64,000 nucleotides of DNA from assembly GCA_947652605.1 (NCBI GenBank), contig OX393578.1, positions 36,027,470 through 36,091,469 of the forward strand. Reading direction: 5' to 3'. Origin of the DNA: Elmis aenea. Lineage: Eukaryota > Arthropoda > Insecta > Coleoptera > Elmidae. The translations under genes and the position numbers were made by a program. Under the pieces are notes generated by a model, which ran no database searches, was not told the DNA's origin, and worked only from the letters and a program-made list of their open reading frames with translations. Positions 60,290 through 64,000 of this stretch are shown in pieces. Position 1 is the first letter of the stretch, and the number at the start of each line of letters is the position of its first letter.

Positions 60290-60995
60290 CAGGCTGTCAC
60301 ACAAAAAACGCCGCAAGCTGTAACTCCGTCGCCTCAAATACTATAAACTGAATAGGATTTCAATTTTTTTCAAGGTCAACTTAAATGTCAAACGATAGTC
60401 AATTTTTTTTTTCCAAATGGCACCATCTATTTTTTTTGCGAAATCTGGTAGATATTATTTTTCTGAATTCAATGATGTGATCATAAGTTAATTTTAGTGC
60501 AAAACTAATAGGAAATAAAAAGTAAAAGTTTAATAGAAATAGGTTATGTTTCACAAAATTTTCAAGCGTGCCATGGAAAACAAAAAAAATCTTTATCAAC
60601 AAATGTCATTTAAACGTCAGTGTGGTATTTAAATTATATTTGGTGATTAAGATTTTTTTGTTTTCCACGGCACGCTTGAAAATTTTGTGAAACATCACCT
60701 ATTTTACTTAAACTTTTTTTTTTAAATTTATTATTAGTTTTGCACTAAAATTAACTTATGATTACATCATTGAATTCAGAAAAATAATGTCTACCAGATA
60801 TGGTAAAAAAAAATAGATGGTGCCATTTGGAAAAAAAATTTACTATCGTTTGACATTTAAGTTGACCTTGAAAAAAATTAAAATCCAATTCAGTTTATAG
60901 TATTTGAGGAGACATTTCATTTCGTTTTTCATTCACTAAAATCGGACCACAAATAACGGAGTTACAGCTTGCGGCGTTTTTTGTGTGACAGCCTG
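60290..60995. mobile_element. Foldback element, family FB-4 (706 bp)
   Basis: Ends CAGGCTGTCACACAAAAAAC and its complement, flanked by TA (60288-60289 and 60996-60997). Arms of about 300 bp (60290-60590 and 60650-60995) are nearly identical inverted copies with landmarks CGCCGCAAGCTGTAACTCCG, ATTCAATGATGTGATCATAA and AAGCGTGCCATGGAAAAC; the loop is only about 60 bp. The left arm lacks about 44 bp found in the right arm just inside the terminus. Outside the TA, the flanks ATGA and TCAT complete a palindromic target, ATGATATATCAT. No coding sequence. Confidence 0.88.
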
Positions 60996-61210
60996 TATAT
61001 CATGTGGGGTCGATTTATTAATTTTCCTCACATTATAGCAAAAATTAGGTAATTTTTCATATTTTATTTTGTTTTTTGTAGTAGGCTTATGTCATTAAGA
61101 ATATAACTGGTAAAAGAAACTCTGTAATTCTGTTGTTTTAATGATAGTTTGACAGAAATAATCACGTTTTATTGTTGATCGTTTATATTTTTGTACCTAA
61201 AAAACACGAA

Positions 61211-61312
61211 ATGGCTTACGAATATTACGAAAAGTATATGTTAGAATGTTTTATTCAAAGTAATAATAATTTTGAAGCTGCAAGTGAAGTATATTTTAAT
61301 CGTTACCCATAA
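61211..61312 (+). pseudogene. Possible DUF4817-like N-terminal fragment (33 codons)
   Basis: The frame reads MAYEYYEKYMLECF, then NNNFEAASEVYFNRYP, then a stop. In DUF4817 proteins, encoded by insect DNA transposons, a short helix-turn-helix starts with a (Y/E).Y.(D/E)M...(Y/F)G pattern, then N...A...Y..R(F/Y)P. Spacing and the closing NRYP agree. The stop directly after Pro, and a frame offset beyond it where DUF4817 would continue, mark it as broken. It lies about 215 bp downstream of the foldback and is AT-rich like its surroundings. Confidence 0.4.
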
Positions 61313-61370
61313 TGAAGAAGAAATGTCCCACAATTAATGAGATTTTGTTTTGCTCCAAAAATAGATTTAT

Positions 61371-61688
61371 TAGGTAGCGCAGAACTACCAAAATTGCGTT
61401 ATTTAAAGCTACCTATAATCGCAATTTACAACCAAAATAATATTAAATCCTACCATAACCGAAACAAAATGATTAAAATATACATACATATTCTCTCAGT
61501 ACCAACATTAACCTAGTTAGTTTGTTGTTACCGGAAGATAGAAAAACGTGAAAGAGAAACGAGTGGCATGTTTTATTGCTTACTTTAATGTGTGTAAAAT
61601 TTAACAAAATTTCATTCATTAATTTTTAACTTCCATTAAACATTGTTTTAATTAAGTCAAAAACAGAATGTGATTCTTAAATCATCAT
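61371..61688. other. No gene seen
   Basis: AT-rich, short; nothing supported. Confidence 0.5.
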
Positions 61689-62087
61689 ATAATAGTTATT
61701 TATGTATCAAGGCCAAAAAGTGTAACTTTTTCGGCCGCGTCTGGTTTGCAGCAAACAGGCAAGGCCGAAAAAGTACGTTTTGGCCGAGGTGCATATTATA
61801 TTTTTTGTGCGATCGAATTAAAAACAATTTAAATTTTTAGTAATTTTCAAAATTATAGGTTAGAAACTACGTGACATTCTGTCACTGACAGATGACGGCG
61901 TATGTACTGCATTACCGGCCCTCTCCTTAGCAACGGCCGTAAAAGTTACTTTTTCGGCCGTTGCTAAGGGTAACGGCCTGAAAAGTAACTTTTACGGCCG
62001 TTGCTAAGGATAGGGCCGGTAATGCAGTACTTTATGGTTGCTAACGCGTCCGTCAAACAGCTGTTTCTAGTACGATCGCACAAAAAA
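61689..62087 (+). repeat. GC-rich palindromic repeat, copy 3 of 3 (intermediate form)
   Basis: Same boundaries as copies 1 and 2. Compared with copy 1, only the inner stem of the first hairpin is missing (about 22 bp; TGGTTTGCAGCAAACAGG here, where copy 1 has the extra TGGCCGAGACG..GGCCA block). The second palindrome zone is complete. High identity to copy 1 along its length. Confidence 0.75.
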
Positions 62088-64000
62088 CTAGTTATAAAAA
62101 AATAATCCAAGAAATAAAGTAAATTAAAAACACTCTCAGCCTCTATGGTGTTACAAAATCATCTTTGTATTATGTAGCTGATAATCAATGATGTCTAATA
62201 CTATTAAACTCTTGATAATTTTGTTTACGGCAATAATTTTCATTGCAGTTAGAAATTTAATTTTTATAAAAGTTTAGGTGCAAGGTGAAAGTTAAATGCA
62301 CTTTAATGCTTGATATGTATTTGAAATATGAAAGCTATGAAAGTAAATTTGCTCTAATCTTTTCCGCTCATGTAATGATTAGAAGAGTCTAAACGCAATC
62401 AGTATTTTTGATAAGATTTCCTTGATCATTACTCAAGCCTGTAACCGGTTATGCGAACAAATTTATCTTTTACAAGACTAGTAACTATCTTCATTTAATT
62501 TTGGAAGTCACCCATACAAACTTTTTTAATTTTAACAAAAATTATTCCTTTATAGGGCTTATACAAGTAGACCAAAAATAATAAAGTACACAAAATTTTT
62601 GCAATTGTAAACGGTACGCTCGTTTTCAAATTTACTTTATTGTCAGCTTATAAACCTTACAACAATTTTTGCAACGAATTCATTCAAGAATGTATCGAAA
62701 ACAGTTCGCGTACTTCTAGGTTTTCAAATTTTTTGAACAATCACCCGACATTACAATTATAAGTGACAAATATTTTTAAATATAATACTCTATCACATTA
62801 CAAATAACTTTATTTTCATAATGAGAATTGTAACCAATTGCAAACAATTAAGGTGGGTTAGGTTGGATTACGTTAAAAATACAAGTGGTAAAGTAGTAAG
62901 TTTGACGTTTTAAACATTTTTCACAGCCCAATAAGATGGTAAAATTAAATTATTAATGTTAAAAATCATATAACCAACAAATCGTCCGTTGCTTAACGTT
63001 TAAATTATTAAAATTCCCTAAAAAAACGTGCGATGCTTGTAAACTTTAAGGTGATTAATATTTTATATTATAAAGATATAACTTAATTACATTATAATCT
63101 GCACTTGGACTCGTTTTTGTTTTTTTGAAAGCAAAAATAAAACAAAATAGGTTATATTTTGAAGCAGCAAAGCTATAAAAACAAATCCGATTTAAAAAGA
63201 TTAAGTAATACGAAATTTTTGAAGCATTAGCAAAAGATATATGTTAATCTTAGTTTTATGTTAATATCAAAAGCTTGCGGCACAGGTACAATTTACTAAA
63301 ATCAGAAATTAGACCCAAGGTGCTTACATACTTATCGAACATTATAAATCAGTTTAATTTAGTATCGAAAAAAAACTTTTTGATGTTCCTGTTAGGCCTA
63401 CGTGTTTTTTTTTATATGCAGACAAGTTCATTACCATTTTTATGTATTAGTATTAGTTAATGATAGGTAAATATAGAACATTTATACCGTTAAACACAGG
63501 TTTTTTATCTTTATTTGGGCTTTACAAACCATAGCATAATGAACATGTTTTGTTAGAAATTTTTATGTCGTAAAATATACTAAACATGTCAAAATCCTAT
63601 TAGGTTATAGTCGTAGTTAAAAGTTTCGATTTTTTAAATTAAATTTTGACATCCAAGATGTTTTTAAATATTTTTTCACTATTAGAAACTATACAAGAGT
63701 AACATAATCCGTTAACGAAAAATGGGAAACATATTAAATCTGTTTCAAATTAAAGATAACAGAAATCGTGAAGAAAATAGGTGGAAAAAACAGACATTTC
63801 AACTTTTTATTTTCCCCAATATCTTTTTTTACGGATAAATTTTTACGCATATAGGTAGTATATCACAAACTGTTTCCTACAGATAGTCAACTCTTTTATT
63901 TATCATGAACGCCATATTAAATGTTTACACTATTATACAAAAAATAACTACATCATCAAAGTTTTTAGGAGATTTAAAATGTCAAAAAGCATGGAAAATA
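62088..64000. other. Gene-free AT-rich stretch
   Basis: No supported feature to the end of the window. The frame at 63275-63460 lacks any motif. Confidence 0.5.

Larger units (their letters stand above)
59912..61370 (+). mobile_element. 5' part of a DUF4817-type DNA transposon, split by a foldback
   Basis: Begins near CAGGATGGGCAAATTTTG (59912), continues through a leader with TTATCGTC..TTATCGCCGATAAC motifs, and reaches a short ORF at 61211 resembling the N-terminus of DUF4817 proteins. The FB-4 foldback (60290-60995) sits within the leader at a TA. That leader and ORF belong to one element is inference; the right end is not seen. Confidence 0.45.

Noticed and set aside
1..64000. tRNA, rRNA or other structured RNA genes
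   Set aside because: No GGTTCRANTCC-type B box paired with an A box, and no ribosomal motif, was found by eye on either strand. A covariance-model scan would be decisive.
1..64000. Integrated viral sequence or LTR retrotransposon
   Set aside because: No capsid, polymerase or gag/pol motifs and no paired LTRs seen; all reverse transcriptase matches are of the non-LTR type.

Overview
The window is very AT-rich, low in coding density and crowded with transposable elements. LINEs of jockey-like and RTE-like type, hAT-type miniature elements, TA-flanked elements ending in CAGGG-type termini, and long foldback elements point to an arthropod nuclear genome, most likely an insect with a large repeat-rich genome. 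The sequence alone does not fix the order. I found no host gene I can name, no tRNA or rRNA, and no prokaryotic signal (operons, Shine-Dalgarno sites, CRISPR).

Layout. 0-5 kb: a GC-rich palindromic repeat (copy 1 of 3), a complete foldback element, then a 5'-truncated jockey-like LINE with an open reverse transcriptase frame and a 12-bp target duplication. 5-20 kb: an hAT-like miniature element, a foldback element, two rearranged copies of one TE 5' module, an hAT miniature element with a perfect 8-bp target duplication, and an inverted repeat. 20-34 kb: palindromic repeat copy 2, two half copies of the first foldback family, small miniature elements, two decayed RTE-like LINE pieces, an 861-bp hAT element, and two TA-flanked elements lying 11 bp apart (31.66-33.66 kb). 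36-38.4 kb: a decayed minus-strand RTE-like LINE split by another hAT miniature element. 39.9-41.3 kb: a cluster of degenerate short repeats. 44-48.3 kb: an almost complete RTE-like LINE whose reverse transcriptase is split by a 1,200-bp hAT element; removing that element and one target copy restores the frame exactly. 51-62 kb: a foldback fragment beside a short candidate coding exon, a dead hAT transposase, a minus-strand LINE tail with a TAA repeat, a TE carrying a 706-bp foldback, and palindromic repeat copy 3.

Nothing here works together as a pathway. The readable story is layered insertion: LINEs and older DNA transposons are the targets, while hAT miniature elements and TA-specific foldbacks are later arrivals. 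Several foldbacks would give long double-stranded RNA if transcribed. The only candidates for host coding sequence are a 98-codon minus-strand frame at 51.4-51.7 kb and a GC-rich patch at 58.7-58.9 kb, both weak. Base composition and all family assignments were judged by eye, without computation or database search.
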